From positions 1,550,001 to 1,614,000 of the forward strand of contig NZ_CP032819.1 in the NCBI RefSeq assembly GCF_003991565.1: a DNA stretch of 64,000 nt, in the 5' to 3' direction. Of this stretch, positions 51,585 through 62,422 are shown piece after piece. Both the position numbers and the translations under genes were made by a program. The notes beneath the pieces are model-generated. The model made no database searches. It saw only the letters and a program-made list of their open reading frames with translations, and was not told the DNA's origin. Position 1 is the stretch's first letter. Every line of letters begins with the position of its first letter. This stretch comes from Butyricimonas faecalis (GTDB lineage: Bacteria; Bacteroidota; Bacteroidia; Bacteroidales; Marinifilaceae).

Positions 51585-54500
51585 TTAAAAATTAAGGTTT
51601 AACGAGAAATTGTAGGACGGTGTAGGCGACATCGTGAGACTACGACTGTTGGGAATAAAGTCAGGGTCGATCCCCGCGTTATTCTTTTTCCAGATTAACC
51701 CTAGATTATTTGCACTAAAACCAATAGATCCGCTATTAATCAATAGTTTATTCAACCACTTAGCCGGTATGTTATAAGTTAAAGAAACCTCTCTTAATCT
51801 AATATGGTCCCCTTTCTGGATATGTATGTCAGCCCCGCGATAACGCACGAAACTATTGGCATCCGTCCCGATGCGCGGAACATTGGTGGTTGCTTCATCC
51901 CCCGCTTCACGCCAACGATTTGCCATATCTTCATTTATTTCATAATACGTGTTTCTTCCCCCGGCCTGTTGGGAAATAGTCGGCTTTTGGAATATATACC
52001 CCAACTTATAGGTTATACCCACGTAAAGGGATAAGCCTTTGTAGGAGAAAGTATTAAAGAATCCACCAAAATATTTTGGAGTTAAAGTTCCCACGTAAAC
52101 AAGATCATCGTTTGTTACGCTCTCCGTTGATTTAACAATGTTTCCATCCGCATTGTATATCTGGGAATCTCCATTCTCGTCCAAACCTGCCCAACGATAA
52201 GCCTAGAAGTTATTCATATTGTATCCTTCCAACATACGACCACTACCACCACCACTGGAATAAAAATAGGGAGACATCTCGTAAGGTGAGGATATGACCT
52301 CGTTGGTGTTATACGAATAAGTTAATTTTGCATCATATCTAAAATCTCCTTTTTGAACAATCACTCCATTCAATGCTAAATCGATACCCTTACCGTTCAC
52401 TTTTGCCGCATTCCGAGAAAGGGTGTAAGAAGAAGAGGCGTTGGCTCCAAATATCGGGTTGATTGTATAATCGGCAAATAAATCCCGAGAATATTTACGG
52501 TATAGCTCGATTGAACCAGACAATCTGCGATTCAATACCGCGAAGTCTAATCCAAAATTCAAAACCCCTGTCTTTTCCCAGCGCACGGATGGGTTTGCAG
52601 CAAAATTTATACTTGAAGAAGGTAATTGCGTGAAGGCGTCGTTACTCGTCGATAAGGATATTTGCGTGAAAGGGTATTGATTTTGATCGATATTTCCATT
52701 ATAACCATAAGTGGCCCGGAATGTTAACTGATTTAACCACCCTACATTGTCTTGAATAAAATCTTCTCTACCGATATGCCATGACAATCCCGTTGACCAC
52801 ATCGGCGTGGCTCGATATTTCCGGTCAACCCCAAAATTGTTGTAATCATCGTATCTCACGCTACCGGTCAATACATATTTGCTCATCAAGGTATATGATA
52901 CATTTCCATAATACGATAAGAAACGACGCTGGTAATCCGTTTCCGGACTTCCCGTGTTTAAGTATGAGGTCCATCCCCATATGTTGGTATAAGGATTCTG
53001 TATCTGTGAAGCCGCTAGCAGTGTTTGATCATTATAACCATAATACCAAGCACTATTTTGCCAAGTTCTCGTTTCACGCAACTCAATTCCCGCCAAAGCA
53101 GATATTTGATGAATCTCATCAAACGTGTTGTCGTAATTTAATTGTCCGCGCAAACTATAATTTCTGGCGTCTGAATTAATCAGATTCAACAAGCCTCCAT
53201 CCGGAAGTCCGTGAGTCAATGTTCCTGTATTTGCATCATACCGTGTAGCATAATTATATCTGTCGCGAGAAGCATACGTATCCCCATTCTCCAAAATTCT
53301 CGTCTTAGAATTAGTCCTCTCGTACATCAACGAACCGTCCAAAGCCAAACCTTTTACCCCGGGAATAGGTATATTCAATCCCATCGTTAAAGAAACGGCT
53401 TGCTCTTTCCGGGTATTATCCATGTTATCCAACTCATCAAGATAATTATAACGCCAATTTTTATATCCCTGCCCTTCTTTTTCATTCACAAATTCCTCAT
53501 TGTAACGATAATAATCAACCCGGTTACCGTTATCATCCACAAGTTGGTTATAAGGCATTAAAGGTAATATTCCCAGAGAAGGCTGCATGGCGGAAAGTCC
53601 AAGACCATTATTTTTAATATTGATCAAGGAAGCCCGCACCCCTGTTCTCAATGTAGCCCAATTCAGTAATTTAAAATTCAAATTAGAGGTCAACGTGAAA
53701 CGATCTCCCTGTTCTCCTTTCGTGCTAGATTGCTCATTAGCGTAAGAAGCCGACAGAAAATAAGACGTCTGATCCGACGCACCACTAAATGACAGGTTAT
53801 ATTGTTGAGAAAAAGCGGGTTGCAACAGATATTTTTTCACATCCCGATAAGCCTTGCGACTTGCTAATTCATCGAGTAATGCATCGGCATCTGCTTGGCT
53901 GATCTGCCCTTCTTTAGCATCCAATAATATTTTGGCAGCATCAGAAATTGCATATCCCGCACTATATGGAGAATTTACAGGACGAGTAATATATCCTTTA
54001 TCTACCATTTCCCGTTCGTAATCAATCATTTCAGCAGAATTCATTACAGGCAATGAATTAAAACGAGGAGCGGCAGAAGTCATAATATTCATTCCAAAAC
54101 TCACGGCAGTTCCCGGTTTACCTGATTTTTTCCCTTTTTTCGTCTCTATCACAATCACGCCGTTGGCAGCCCGGGCTCCCCAAATTGAAGCAGCAGCCGC
54201 ATCCTTCAAAAAGGTGATTGATTCTACATCGTTAGGATTTAAATTCTTCATTTCCAAATCCGTCGGGAATCCGTCAACAACGAGTAACGGACGAGCCATT
54301 GCATCCGTAAAACTACTCTTACCACGGATATTCATGGAAATATTATTTTGTTCCTCCAGTTGTCCATCAGTACGGTTAGAACCATACAAAAAAGTCATAT
54401 CTGAATTCTTGATATCCACGTAAACTCCCGGGACAACTCCTTCCAAACGATTTAACACATTCGGGCTAGGACGTTTTTCCAATTCCTTCGCGGTAACCAC

Positions 54501-55175
54501 GCCAAACGATCCCGTGGCACGCTCTTTAGGCAAATGGGTATACCCCGTTGAAACAACAACAACCTCATCCAATGCTTCCGTGGCTTCCTTCATTTTGATA
54601 TTTAAAGGGGTGTCATTATGAATTGCCACGGTTTGCATTTCGAAACCGACCATCGAGAAAAGCAAGGAATCACCCCGCGAACAAATCGCCGTGAACTTCC
54701 CTTCCACGTCTGACACGAATCCAAGTGTTGTTCCCTTAATAATGACATTCACACCCGGAAGAGGTTGTCCTTGTTGATCCGTGATCTTACCTGTCACCGT
54801 AAGTTTGTTCCCTTGCTGTTGGTTTGTTGGTTTCACGGGACTAACAACCACCGTGTTGTCCATGATCAAGAAGGTAAGTCCTGAATTCTTCAAACAATAC
54901 TCCAAAACGGTTTTTACATCCGTATTCGTGAAATCAGGATTCAATCCTGTAATATTACCCACTTTTGCATCATTATACAAAAAGGTAAGATCCGTTTGCT
55001 TTTGAATTTCTTTAGCAATCTGGATAAATGAACTATTCTTCATTTTCACAGTGACATTCTGAGCCACTGCCGTGAATGACGAAAACAATAATAAAACGAT
55101 CGTCATTCTCCTCATTAATCGGTTCTTTATTAGCCATAAATCTCCTAGAAGAGACTTATTTCGGTTCTTCTTCAT
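51585..55175 (-). pseudogene. SusC/RagA-type TonB-dependent transporter interrupted by one in-frame TAG
   Basis: Read through, this is a 1196-codon SusC: signal peptide ending near VAQ, STN domain (about 40-110), carboxypeptidase-regulatory domain (about 125-200), TonB-box-like LDEVVVVSTGY (about 204-214), plug and barrel to a final LNLNF. After 990 codons, ...GYNMNNF is followed by TAG (52203-52205), then AYRWAGLDENGDSQIYN... in the same frame. FYAYRWAGLDENGD is the usual SusC wording, so the TAG most likely replaces a Tyr codon (TAT or TAC). About 205 residues (the last strands) would be lost. Upstream FecR and sigma genes and downstream SusD are intact. A sequencing error or amber read-through cannot be excluded. 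Confidence 0.85.
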
Positions 55176-55235
55176 AATGTAATTAATTTAGTTAGTTTTA
55201 CACACTTACCTCTCCCCTCGTGGCCATCGAGGGGT

Positions 55236-56402
55236 TCACTCTGTAGTTATATATACATCATTTCCATGTAATTCAAATCGCACATCTCCCGTCATCTGCA
55301 ACATGTTCATCACTTGGGAGAAATCACCATATCGTTTCAAATTTCCCGATAAAGAAATTCGCTTCGCCCCCTCATCCCGGAATATCACACGAATATCGTA
55401 CCAGCGTTCCAATGTTCTCATTATATTCTCCAACGGTTCCTGCTCAAACACGAAGCGCCCGTCCTTCCAACTTGTAAAAGTCTTTACCTCAACCTCCTTC
55501 TTTACCATTTCTCCCGATAACGCCTTCACCTCTGCTTGCTCTCCCGGTTTCAACAGCATTGAACTACCGGGACTGTAAATCCGCACGGATCCTTCTGCAA
55601 GAGTGGTTTGCGATTGTTTTTCTTCCGGATAGGCCCGGATATTGAAAGACGTTCCCAACACCGTTACCGATGAACTCATGAACTGCACGGTAAAAGGTTT
55701 CTTCGCGTCTTTTGCCACTTCAAAATAGGCCTCGCCTTGTATGAAAACCCGTCGTTCCTTTGTCCCGAAAACCACCGGATACTGGATAGAAGTTTCCGAG
55801 TTCAACCATACTCTTGTTCCATCTGAAAGCGTCAAGCAAAACTCTCCACCACGAGGAATATCCAATTTATTGTAAACTACCGCTTCACTTTCTCCCCCAT
55901 CGGCATATGTTATCCCTGATCCCGAAGCACTAATTTGTGTTCCATCCGTGATAATCGTACTATCTGTGGTTTCCTTGCCCAAAGGAATCATTTGCCCGTT
56001 CGCCAGTGTCAACACGGCTTTACTCGTTCCCGGAAGGATATTTGAAGCCAAGGAAGGACGCAACGTTTGTTCTTCCTCTCGATTCAACCCGACATATAGA
56101 ACAACGGCCATCACAAATGGCAAAGCAACGGCAGCTACCCGAGCCATGCTTATCAAGAATCTTCTTTTACGACGTCGCTGGTACTTCTTTTGCAAGAAAC
56201 GTCCGTAGGCCACCCGGTAATCATACGTTTCCAACTTCTCCATCCCAACCGTGTAAAAGTCCTCCGAAATCATTCGTTGAAAGGCATGTTCATTCTCCTC
56301 AGAAACTTTTCGCCAATCAGACAATAGCTTTTCCTCTGATTCTGAAAGTTTTCCTTTCAAACTCTTTTGAATAATTCGCGCTATTTCAAATGCTTCTTTC
56401 AT
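55236..56402 (-). CDS. FecR-family anti-sigma regulator
   Basis: A 388-residue anti-sigma protein: cytoplasmic N-terminal part, basic stretch (KKYQRRRKRR), one hydrophobic segment at about 85-106, FecR domain (about 165-275, GEAYFEV and VLGTSFNIRA) and a C-terminal DUF4974/STN-like domain (about 318-386). It sits between the ECF sigma gene, 73 bp upstream, and the STN-bearing SusC, 60 bp downstream. This completes the sigma-FecR-SusC signalling chain, though the transporter gene is broken. Confidence 0.94.
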   Translation of the reverse strand: MKEAFEIARIIQKSLKGKLSESEEKLLSDWRKVSEENEHAFQRMISEDFYTVGMEKLETYDYRVAYGRFLQKKYQRRRKRRFLISMARVAAVALPFVMAVVLYVGLNREEEQTLRPSLASNILPGTSKAVLTLANGQMIPLGKETTDSTIITDGTQISASGSGITYADGGESEAVVYNKLDIPRGGEFCLTLSDGTRVWLNSETSIQYPVVFGTKERRVFIQGEAYFEVAKDAKKPFTVQFMSSSVTVLGTSFNIRAYPEEKQSQTTLAEGSVRIYSPGSSMLLKPGEQAEVKALSGEMVKKEVEVKTFTSWKDGRFVFEQEPLENIMRTLERWYDIRVIFRDEGAKRISLSGNLKRYGDFSQVMNMLQMTGDVRFELHGNDVYITTE

Positions 56403-56475
56403 CTTGATTTCTTTTACGACCTAAAAACAATCAAGTATAAAAAAAGTGTCACTTGAATGACACTTTCTTGTAAAT

Positions 56476-57039
56476 TTAACAATTCGACAGGAACAAAAGG
56501 ATAGCCGTTATATCTCCTAACCGGTTCTTCAACAATTGTTTTCCCCGCTTTTTGTGTGACTTTACCGAATCTATGGAGAGATTCAATTTCTCCGCGATCT
56601 CTGCATTATCGAAACCTTCCATCACCAACTGAAATACTTGTCCCGTCTGTTGCGGCAAATCCAGTATTGCTTCCGACAACAAGGTAAGCAATTCTTGCTC
56701 CACGATCTGGTTGAAAAAGAATGTCGTTGTTTCCCGTTCCTTTAAGGAAGACACATATTCCTGCTCGATTCGGGCATGTTTTAAATAATTCAGACATTGA
56801 TTCTTGGTCGCCAGATACAAGTAGGATTTCAAGGCCACCACAACATCAAAAGTCGGTTTATCCGTATATAGTTTAAAAAATATCTCTTGCACAATATCTT
56901 CCGCCACGTCCGGATCATCCACGAAATTGGTTGCAAACGCACAAAGTGAGGCGTAATACTTTTCAAACAGGACTTTAAAGGCCCGGTCATCCCCCATCTT
57001 CAATCCTTGTAACCATTTTACCTCTTTCTGCTCCGACAT
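56476..57039 (-). CDS. ECF-type RNA polymerase sigma factor
   Basis: A 187-residue sigma-70-family ECF factor. Region 2 (about 18-85) includes the AEDIVQEIFFKLY motif; region 4 (about 125-178) has LPQQTGQVFQLVMEGFDNAEIAEKLNLSIDSVKSHKKRG. It probably activates the SusCD locus and is held by the FecR downstream. The ATG at 57039 is preferred to one seven codons upstream. An exact -7 box lies upstream at 57076-57083. Confidence 0.94.
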   Translation of the reverse strand: MSEQKEVKWLQGLKMGDDRAFKVLFEKYYASLCAFATNFVDDPDVAEDIVQEIFFKLYTDKPTFDVVVALKSYLYLATKNQCLNYLKHARIEQEYVSSLKERETTTFFFNQIVEQELLTLLSEAILDLPQQTGQVFQLVMEGFDNAEIAEKLNLSIDSVKSHKKRGKQLLKNRLGDITAILLFLSNC

Positions 57040-57075
57040 ATTACTATTGCGTGTAACCAATCATTTAGAATCATG

Positions 57076-57083
57076 CAAATATA
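57076..57083 (-). promoter_or_regulatory. Bacteroidota -7 box for the ECF sigma operon
   Basis: TATATTTG on the minus strand, an exact consensus match 37 bp upstream of the sigma-factor start and 20 bp beyond the relA stop codon, so the operon starts independently of relA. Confidence 0.5.
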
Positions 57084-57102
57084 TAAAAAAATCAAAATAA
57101 CA

Positions 57103-59286
57103 CTACTCCTTCACAGAATCATGACGATATACCCGCATCACTCCCGGTATACGTTTCAACCGGGAAATCAATTGTGACAAATGTTCCGTATCACTAACCA
57201 ATACGGTGATTTGTCCATCAAATAACCCCTCACTCGAGTTAATGGATAATCCTCGTAACGTGATCTTCGGGTCCTTGGCAATCACTTCGGTAATCTTGGT
57301 TACCATTCCCGCATCTTCACGTCCCACGATACTCAACACCGTCTGGTAAGAAGTCGTACCGGCGTTAGTCCAAGCAGCCTGCACGATCCGGTATGGATAG
57401 CGACGTTGCAAATCAAGAGCATTCTTACATTGGGTCCTATGAATCTTAATCCCTTCACCAATAGAAACGAATCCTAAAATATCATCCCCGAATACCGGAT
57501 TGCAGCAACGAGCAAACTTGTACACCACGTTATCCACGTTCCGATCGATCAACAACACGTCTTCGCTAATCGGGCGGGACGGGGTAACCTGCACCTCCTC
57601 CTTCGCGGTGGCAATCGTACGCTCCTCCTCTTTCGGGCGAGTAATAAACTCCTTGATCTCCGCCATATCCAACTTCTCTTCGGCAATCGCCTGGTAAAGA
57701 TCGATAGCAAACTTGTATTTATAATGCTGCTGCAAACGATGAATCACTTCATCCGTCAACTCTAACTTCCAATTCTTAAATCGACGAGTCAACATTTCCT
57801 TACCCAACGTGGCCTGAGCCCTCGAATCTTCGGTAAGAAACTGACGGATCTTGTTACGGGCCTTTGAAGTCGTGGCAATATTCAACCAATCGGCATTCGG
57901 TTGTTGATTGTTCGAGGTCAGGATAGATACTTGATCCCCGTTCTTCAACACGTAGCGCAATGTCTCGTTACGTTGATTTACCTTTCCGCCCACGCAACGG
58001 GATCCCACGGCCGTGTGGATAGCGTAAGCAAAATCAAGTAATGTCGCTCCTGCCGGTAACGTTTTCAAATCTCCTGCCGGGGTAAACACGTGTACCTCCT
58101 TATCTTGCAGATTAATTTTAATATCGTCCAGCATATCCATCGCCCCGACTTCCGAACTCTCCAGTATCTCCCGTAACTCTGTCAGCCACTCTTCGATGGC
58201 CTTGTCGGCCGTTCCCCCTTTATATTTCCAGTGAGCCGCAAATCCCTTTTCTGCAATTTCATCCATCCGTTCCGTTCGAATCTGTACTTCCACCCACCGG
58301 TTATTAGGACCGAGTACCGTCGTCTGCAATGATTCGTAACCGTTGGATTTAGGCACTGAAATCCAGTCCCGTAATCGCTGAGGATTAGGCGTGTACTTGT
58401 CGGCAACGATTGAATAAGCCCTCCAACAATCAGCCTTTTCCTCCGGTCCCTTACTATCCAATATAAAACGAACCGCAAATATGTCATAGATTTCCTCGAA
58501 CTCCACCTGCTTTTTCCGCATCTTGTTCAAGATCGAAGCAATTGTCTTGGTACGCCACTTCACCTTGAATTTAATTCCCCGGTTATTGAATTCTTCCACG
58601 ATGGGGGCGATAAACTCATTGATATATTTTTCCCGGGCTTCTCGTGTTCCCTCCAGCTTTAAAGAAATCTCCTTGTACACCTCCGGCTCCCCGTAACGCA
58701 AAGCGAGGTCCTCCATCTCCGATTTGATGTTATACAAACCTAAACGATGGGCAAAAGGGATATAAATATAACTGGTCTCACGAGCTAATTCCCGTTGTTG
58801 TTCCGGAAGTAAACTCTCGGCATGTCGCAAGTCATACAATTTTTCCGCCAGAAAAATCAACTGCACCCGTACATCCTCGGCAAAACTCAGCAGTAATTTC
58901 CTGAAGTTCTCGGAATCCACCACCCGGTGAGTGGCGTAAATATGGCTTATATCTCGCAAACCGGCTAATATTTGAGCCACTTTTCCTCCAAATACCGTTT
59001 TTACCTGTTCTATTTTCAAGGCGCCGGACGCTATTGCCCGGTGTAACATCAAACAAATAATAGAAGTTCTCCCTAACCCGATTTCGGACGTGATAATTAA
59101 TCCGGTATCCAGTAAACGATGAATATCTTCTTCAGTAACTACTTGAGCATTTGCCTCGCTACTCATTGCCGTATCGAAAGCTTTGCGCACGAGACGAATA
59201 TCTTCTGCTGAAATCAGATTCTTACATGACTTTAATAAAGATCTATATTTTTGTTGTATCGTAGCGAGTGTCGTTGTTTCTGTCAT
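57103..59286 (-). CDS. relA: RelA/SpoT-type (p)ppGpp synthetase with degenerate hydrolase domain
   Basis: Stringent-response enzyme, 727 residues: N-terminal HD region (about 30-190), synthetase (about 230-370), TGS (about 405-465), a linker, and a zinc-finger/RIS-like region with Cys (RCCNPVFGDDI), then ACT (about 655-722). The synthetase has YDIFAVRFIL, VPKSNGYESLQTTV (the usual His is Gln) and the catalytic Glu in VEVQIRT. In the HD region the usual HDxxEDT reads HRAIASG and the DRxHN motif reads EKLYDLRHA, so ppGpp hydrolysis is unlikely. It therefore looks like a RelA-type monofunctional synthetase; another RSH would supply hydrolase activity. Confidence 0.92.
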   Translation of the reverse strand: MTETTTLATIQQKYRSLLKSCKNLISAEDIRLVRKAFDTAMSSEANAQVVTEEDIHRLLDTGLIITSEIGLGRTSIICLMLHRAIASGALKIEQVKTVFGGKVAQILAGLRDISHIYATHRVVDSENFRKLLLSFAEDVRVQLIFLAEKLYDLRHAESLLPEQQRELARETSYIYIPFAHRLGLYNIKSEMEDLALRYGEPEVYKEISLKLEGTREAREKYINEFIAPIVEEFNNRGIKFKVKWRTKTIASILNKMRKKQVEFEEIYDIFAVRFILDSKGPEEKADCWRAYSIVADKYTPNPQRLRDWISVPKSNGYESLQTTVLGPNNRWVEVQIRTERMDEIAEKGFAAHWKYKGGTADKAIEEWLTELREILESSEVGAMDMLDDIKINLQDKEVHVFTPAGDLKTLPAGATLLDFAYAIHTAVGSRCVGGKVNQRNETLRYVLKNGDQVSILTSNNQQPNADWLNIATTSKARNKIRQFLTEDSRAQATLGKEMLTRRFKNWKLELTDEVIHRLQQHYKYKFAIDLYQAIAEEKLDMAEIKEFITRPKEEERTIATAKEEVQVTPSRPISEDVLLIDRNVDNVVYKFARCCNPVFGDDILGFVSIGEGIKIHRTQCKNALDLQRRYPYRIVQAAWTNAGTTSYQTVLSIVGREDAGMVTKITEVIAKDPKITLRGLSINSSEGLFDGQITVLVSDTEHLSQLISRLKRIPGVMRVYRHDSVKE

Positions 59287-59381
59287 AACAGGTTAATTTA
59301 GTTAAATTCTATTCCTATTAATCATATCAAAAAAAATGCCGTACTTCCCCGATCTGCATTCTATTCAAGATATAATAATAA

Positions 59382-59652
59382 CTTATACGATTTTATTGTG
59401 AGATGTTAACTCCTGCATGCAAGAAGGTATATTCACATTCGTAATCCAATGGATAAGGAATTAACTTCCAAGACAAGCACCCATCCATTTCGCCACGGAG
59501 ACGTATCCGGGACGTTCACGAACGTCTTTGTAACGTCTTTGATTCGTCTTTGATACGTCTTTAATCCCTAAGAACATCGAATATGCCACGGAAGACAAAC
59601 GTGTATTATCTGGGAAAAGTTTACTTATATTTCGTTGTAAAGTGGTATATGA
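59382..59652 (+). repeat. 270-bp dispersed non-coding repeat, copy 2
   Basis: Second copy of the block at 1230-1505, same orientation in the window, with the same hairpin GACGTTC-AC-GAACGTC (59511-59526) and the four 11-bp CGTCTTT units. It lies between the relA start and the 3' end of the LysM gene, and in the opposite sense to relA, unlike copy 1, which is co-oriented with its neighbour. So it is not a shared promoter in one fixed orientation. It differs from copy 1 mainly at its edges. Confidence 0.8.
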
Positions 59653-59657
59653 GTTCC

Positions 59658-61436
59658 TTATTTTATTATCGGTTTCACGATAATCTCAAAGTTCCGGTTA
59701 TAATTAAGCAAGTATAATCCCCGATTTTCCAAACCATCCAATCCACTCGCGGGATGAAACCGGAATCGGGTAAATGCCCCGCTTATATCCTTTTCCCGTA
59801 ACGCATTCAGCGTGTTTCCCCGTTCTGCATCTACCAAAGGAATAAAACACATCACCATATCAAATGCCCGATTTGCCACATTACTCGGTTCCGAATAAAA
59901 ATAATTCCGATGTTTCGCGGAAAACTTCTTAGCCACGTCACCTTGATAATCCACGTAACTATTCGTCATCATTTTCACATTTAACTTAAAGAGCACTTCC
60001 TCGTCAATAGAAGTAAACTTCAACCAATCGGGGAAACCGATTACCGTGATCCGGAACTGATCAGCCAATGCAGACAGTACAGGCAACGTCCGGCTAGCCG
60101 CAGCCTCGTTTATCGTTGGAAATAAAATAATATTTTCTACACCCGGCTTCATGATCTTGCGTAATGAATCCAAATGCATTTGAGGGCGCCATTGACAATT
60201 TGTCATATCACTCATCCCGTTCTCCTGTAAACGATTCTGTACCAGATTTGTCAAACGACTCTCATCCCCGGCGCGGGCTCCTCCGTCCGGAATGATATTT
60301 ATCAGATGAGCCTGTGCTCCATTCGCGACAATCCAGTCCGCCATCTCTTCCACTAGAGAAGCCGTAGAGGTATTCAATTGTACGAAATTCGGGAAACGAA
60401 GCGAATCGCCTCCCCGCGAAGAAAGCGGGAATATCATCGGAATCGTCCGGTTTCCTAATTGTTCGGCAACTGCCTTATAGGTGTTCGGGTACACGGGACC
60501 GATAATTAGATCCGGAGATAACAAATTCAATTCCCCTACCAAACTTTGCACTGTATTGGGATCACGTTCCGTGTCATAGACATGCAATTCGATCGTGTAT
60601 CCCAGCCGTTTCAAACTATCCACGGCCATCAGCACTCCCTGATAAAATTGTAGGAAAGGTTCTGTACGAGAAGATAAACGCCATCGTTCGTTCCGTATAT
60701 TTACCCCCAGCGTGTCCACCGGGATTTCCTCCTCGGACAAGGGCAACTTGTTTTCTTTCACGTACAAAGGTAACATAAGAGCAACCTTCACGTGGCGTTG
60801 CTCGTGAGCAATATCGGGAACAATAAACAGGGTATCGCCCACCGCCTGCTGCTCCATTCCTTCCAATGAATCCCGGGCTGGCGGGAATGTATTCGGATAA
60901 CTTTCCTCGTACTTTTCCATCTCTTCACTCCGAACTTGTTGTATTTCTTTCGCCTGACGTTTTTCCCAACGTAATTCAGCTTCCAACACGTTTCGGTCTA
61001 TCTGCTTCAATGCTAATTTCACGACAGAACCTTCTGCAATGGGTCGACTTACGTCGTACTCCGGATTATCTTTCAGAATCCGTTTCATTTTGATATTAAA
61101 CTTCCGGGAAAGAGAATATAATGTCTCTTTCGGTTTCATCCGGTGATAATAAAATTTATCATCAATGGATTTAAACGGTTCCACCACAGGAATCCTCAAC
61201 ACCTCCCCGATCGAAAGGGCATTCTCTTTTTTATCATTTAATACTTTCACTTCATCCACAGAGACGCCATAAGCCTTACATATGGAAAAAAGCGTCTCCT
61301 TGGCTTTCACCGTATGAAGATAATAGGACTTTCCTTGATACACGATTTTCTCTGTCGATTTCTCTATCTTGATTTCTTGTGCTCCGACATTCGCCGTCAA
61401 TCCCAGCAACAAGCATACTAAAACGAATCTTACCAT
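59658..61436 (-). CDS. LysM-domain protein with periplasmic binding-protein-like domain
   Basis: A 592-residue exported protein (signal peptide ending near VGAQ, ~20). Two LysM peptidoglycan-binding motifs come first (about 40-85 and 92-140), then a charged linker, and a type 1 periplasmic-binding-protein fold (about 210-590) with VALMLPLYV, FYQGVLMAVDSLKRLGY, IIGPVYPNTYKAVAEQL and PMIFPLSS. The combination, common in Bacteroidales, suggests a cell-wall-anchored solute- or wall-binding protein; the ligand is unknown. The ATG at 61436 is used in place of the GTG at 61445. It diverges from the PASTA gene. Confidence 0.88.
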   Translation of the reverse strand: MVRFVLVCLLLGLTANVGAQEIKIEKSTEKIVYQGKSYYLHTVKAKETLFSICKAYGVSVDEVKVLNDKKENALSIGEVLRIPVVEPFKSIDDKFYYHRMKPKETLYSLSRKFNIKMKRILKDNPEYDVSRPIAEGSVVKLALKQIDRNVLEAELRWEKRQAKEIQQVRSEEMEKYEESYPNTFPPARDSLEGMEQQAVGDTLFIVPDIAHEQRHVKVALMLPLYVKENKLPLSEEEIPVDTLGVNIRNERWRLSSRTEPFLQFYQGVLMAVDSLKRLGYTIELHVYDTERDPNTVQSLVGELNLLSPDLIIGPVYPNTYKAVAEQLGNRTIPMIFPLSSRGGDSLRFPNFVQLNTSTASLVEEMADWIVANGAQAHLINIIPDGGARAGDESRLTNLVQNRLQENGMSDMTNCQWRPQMHLDSLRKIMKPGVENIILFPTINEAAASRTLPVLSALADQFRITVIGFPDWLKFTSIDEEVLFKLNVKMMTNSYVDYQGDVAKKFSAKHRNYFYSEPSNVANRAFDMVMCFIPLVDAERGNTLNALREKDISGAFTRFRFHPASGLDGLENRGLYLLNYNRNFEIIVKPIIK

Positions 61437-61460
61437 CTTTATCACTTCTTATTTTCAAAG

Positions 61461-61468
61461 CAAAAATA
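61461..61468 (-). promoter_or_regulatory. Bacteroidota -7 box for the LysM gene
   Basis: TATTTTTG on the minus strand, an exact TAnnTTTG match 25 bp upstream of the start codon. Confidence 0.5.
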
Positions 61469-61501
61469 GTAAAATAGTAGTGATAATTGAAAAATCTCTG
61501 T

Positions 61502-61509
61502 TATTTTTG
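61502..61509 (+). promoter_or_regulatory. Bacteroidota -7 box for the PASTA-rluD operon
   Basis: TATTTTTG on the plus strand, an exact match, 34 bp from the minus-strand box, so the 117-160 bp divergent region carries back-to-back promoters. Confidence 0.5.
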
Positions 61510-61597
61510 CAAAGTTAAGGTATTTCGATACCGGTAATGCCCGTGTTCAGCAGTGATGAGCACGAAAGTTTATAAACTTACAAACATTATACACTCT

Positions 61598-62422
61598 ATG
61601 GGTTTCTTAAAAAAAGGACATATCATCGTGTTATTGATCAACATAGCCATAGCCTGCATCGTGTTGTTCCTGATCGGGTATATCGTGCTGAAGCGATTGG
61701 ATAAATACACGAATCATGGTTACTATATCACAGTTCCGGAACTCCGGGGATTCACTCCCGACGAGGCGGAATCTTTCGCCAAGGACAAGAATTTGCAAAT
61801 CCTTGTCATCGATTCGATCTATGACAACCATGCCAAACCGGGAACCATCGTGGAACAATTCCCGTCACCGAATGCCCACGTGAAGAACAACCGGGCCATT
61901 CAACTGACCATCAATGCCAATGCTCCGGAAAAAATCATCTTCCCAAACCTTCGTAACGTGGCCTTCCGCCAATCCTTACAACGATTGAAGAACTTGGGTA
62001 TCAACGTCGGGAGGATCGAATATGCTCCTTCCAATTTCAAAAACCTGGTACTTGATTTTAAATACAAGGGAAATATCATCGAACCCAACAGTTTGATACA
62101 AAAGGGAGAAACGGTGGATATCGTACTCGGAAATGGAAATACGTCCAACGACCAGGTAGCTATCCCATTATTAGTGGGAAAAACTCTGGCAGAAGCAAAA
62201 GCATTGCTATTACGAGCATTCTTGAATGTAGGAGAAATCTTACCCGACAACACGGTTAAAAGCGGGGCAGACCAATCCACGGCAATTGTATACCAACAAA
62301 TGCCTGAATTTGAAGAGAACATGACCATGAAGATGGGGGGAGATATCACGCTTTACCTCACAAAAGATAAAGAAAAAATAATGGCATTGGACTCCCTGTC
62401 CATTGAGGAGCAACAACCATGA
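61598..62422 (+). CDS. PASTA-domain membrane protein
   Basis: A ~274-residue protein with one N-terminal membrane helix (about 10-32) and three PASTA repeats (about 45-115, 120-185 and 190-260, each with the V/IPxLxGxxxxEA pattern). PASTA domains bind muropeptides or glycan strands, so this is an envelope protein. The ATG at 61598 (MGFLKKG) fits the usual family start; in-frame GTG 61553 or ATG 61556 would add 14-15 residues. The stop overlaps the start of rluD by 4 bp (ATGA), implying translational coupling. Confidence 0.85.
   Translation: MGFLKKGHIIVLLINIAIACIVLFLIGYIVLKRLDKYTNHGYYITVPELRGFTPDEAESFAKDKNLQILVIDSIYDNHAKPGTIVEQFPSPNAHVKNNRAIQLTINANAPEKIIFPNLRNVAFRQSLQRLKNLGINVGRIEYAPSNFKNLVLDFKYKGNIIEPNSLIQKGETVDIVLGNGNTSNDQVAIPLLVGKTLAEAKALLLRAFLNVGEILPDNTVKSGADQSTAIVYQQMPEFEENMTMKMGGDITLYLTKDKEKIMALDSLSIEEQQP

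Noticed and set aside
51585..52184. Independent 199-residue gene downstream of the SusC fragment
   Set aside because: It starts with a TTG and continues the SusC frame exactly after the TAG, so it is the C-terminal part of the same broken gene.
52203..52205. Frameshift in SusC
   Set aside because: The frames before and after are identical; the lesion is a single in-frame amber codon.
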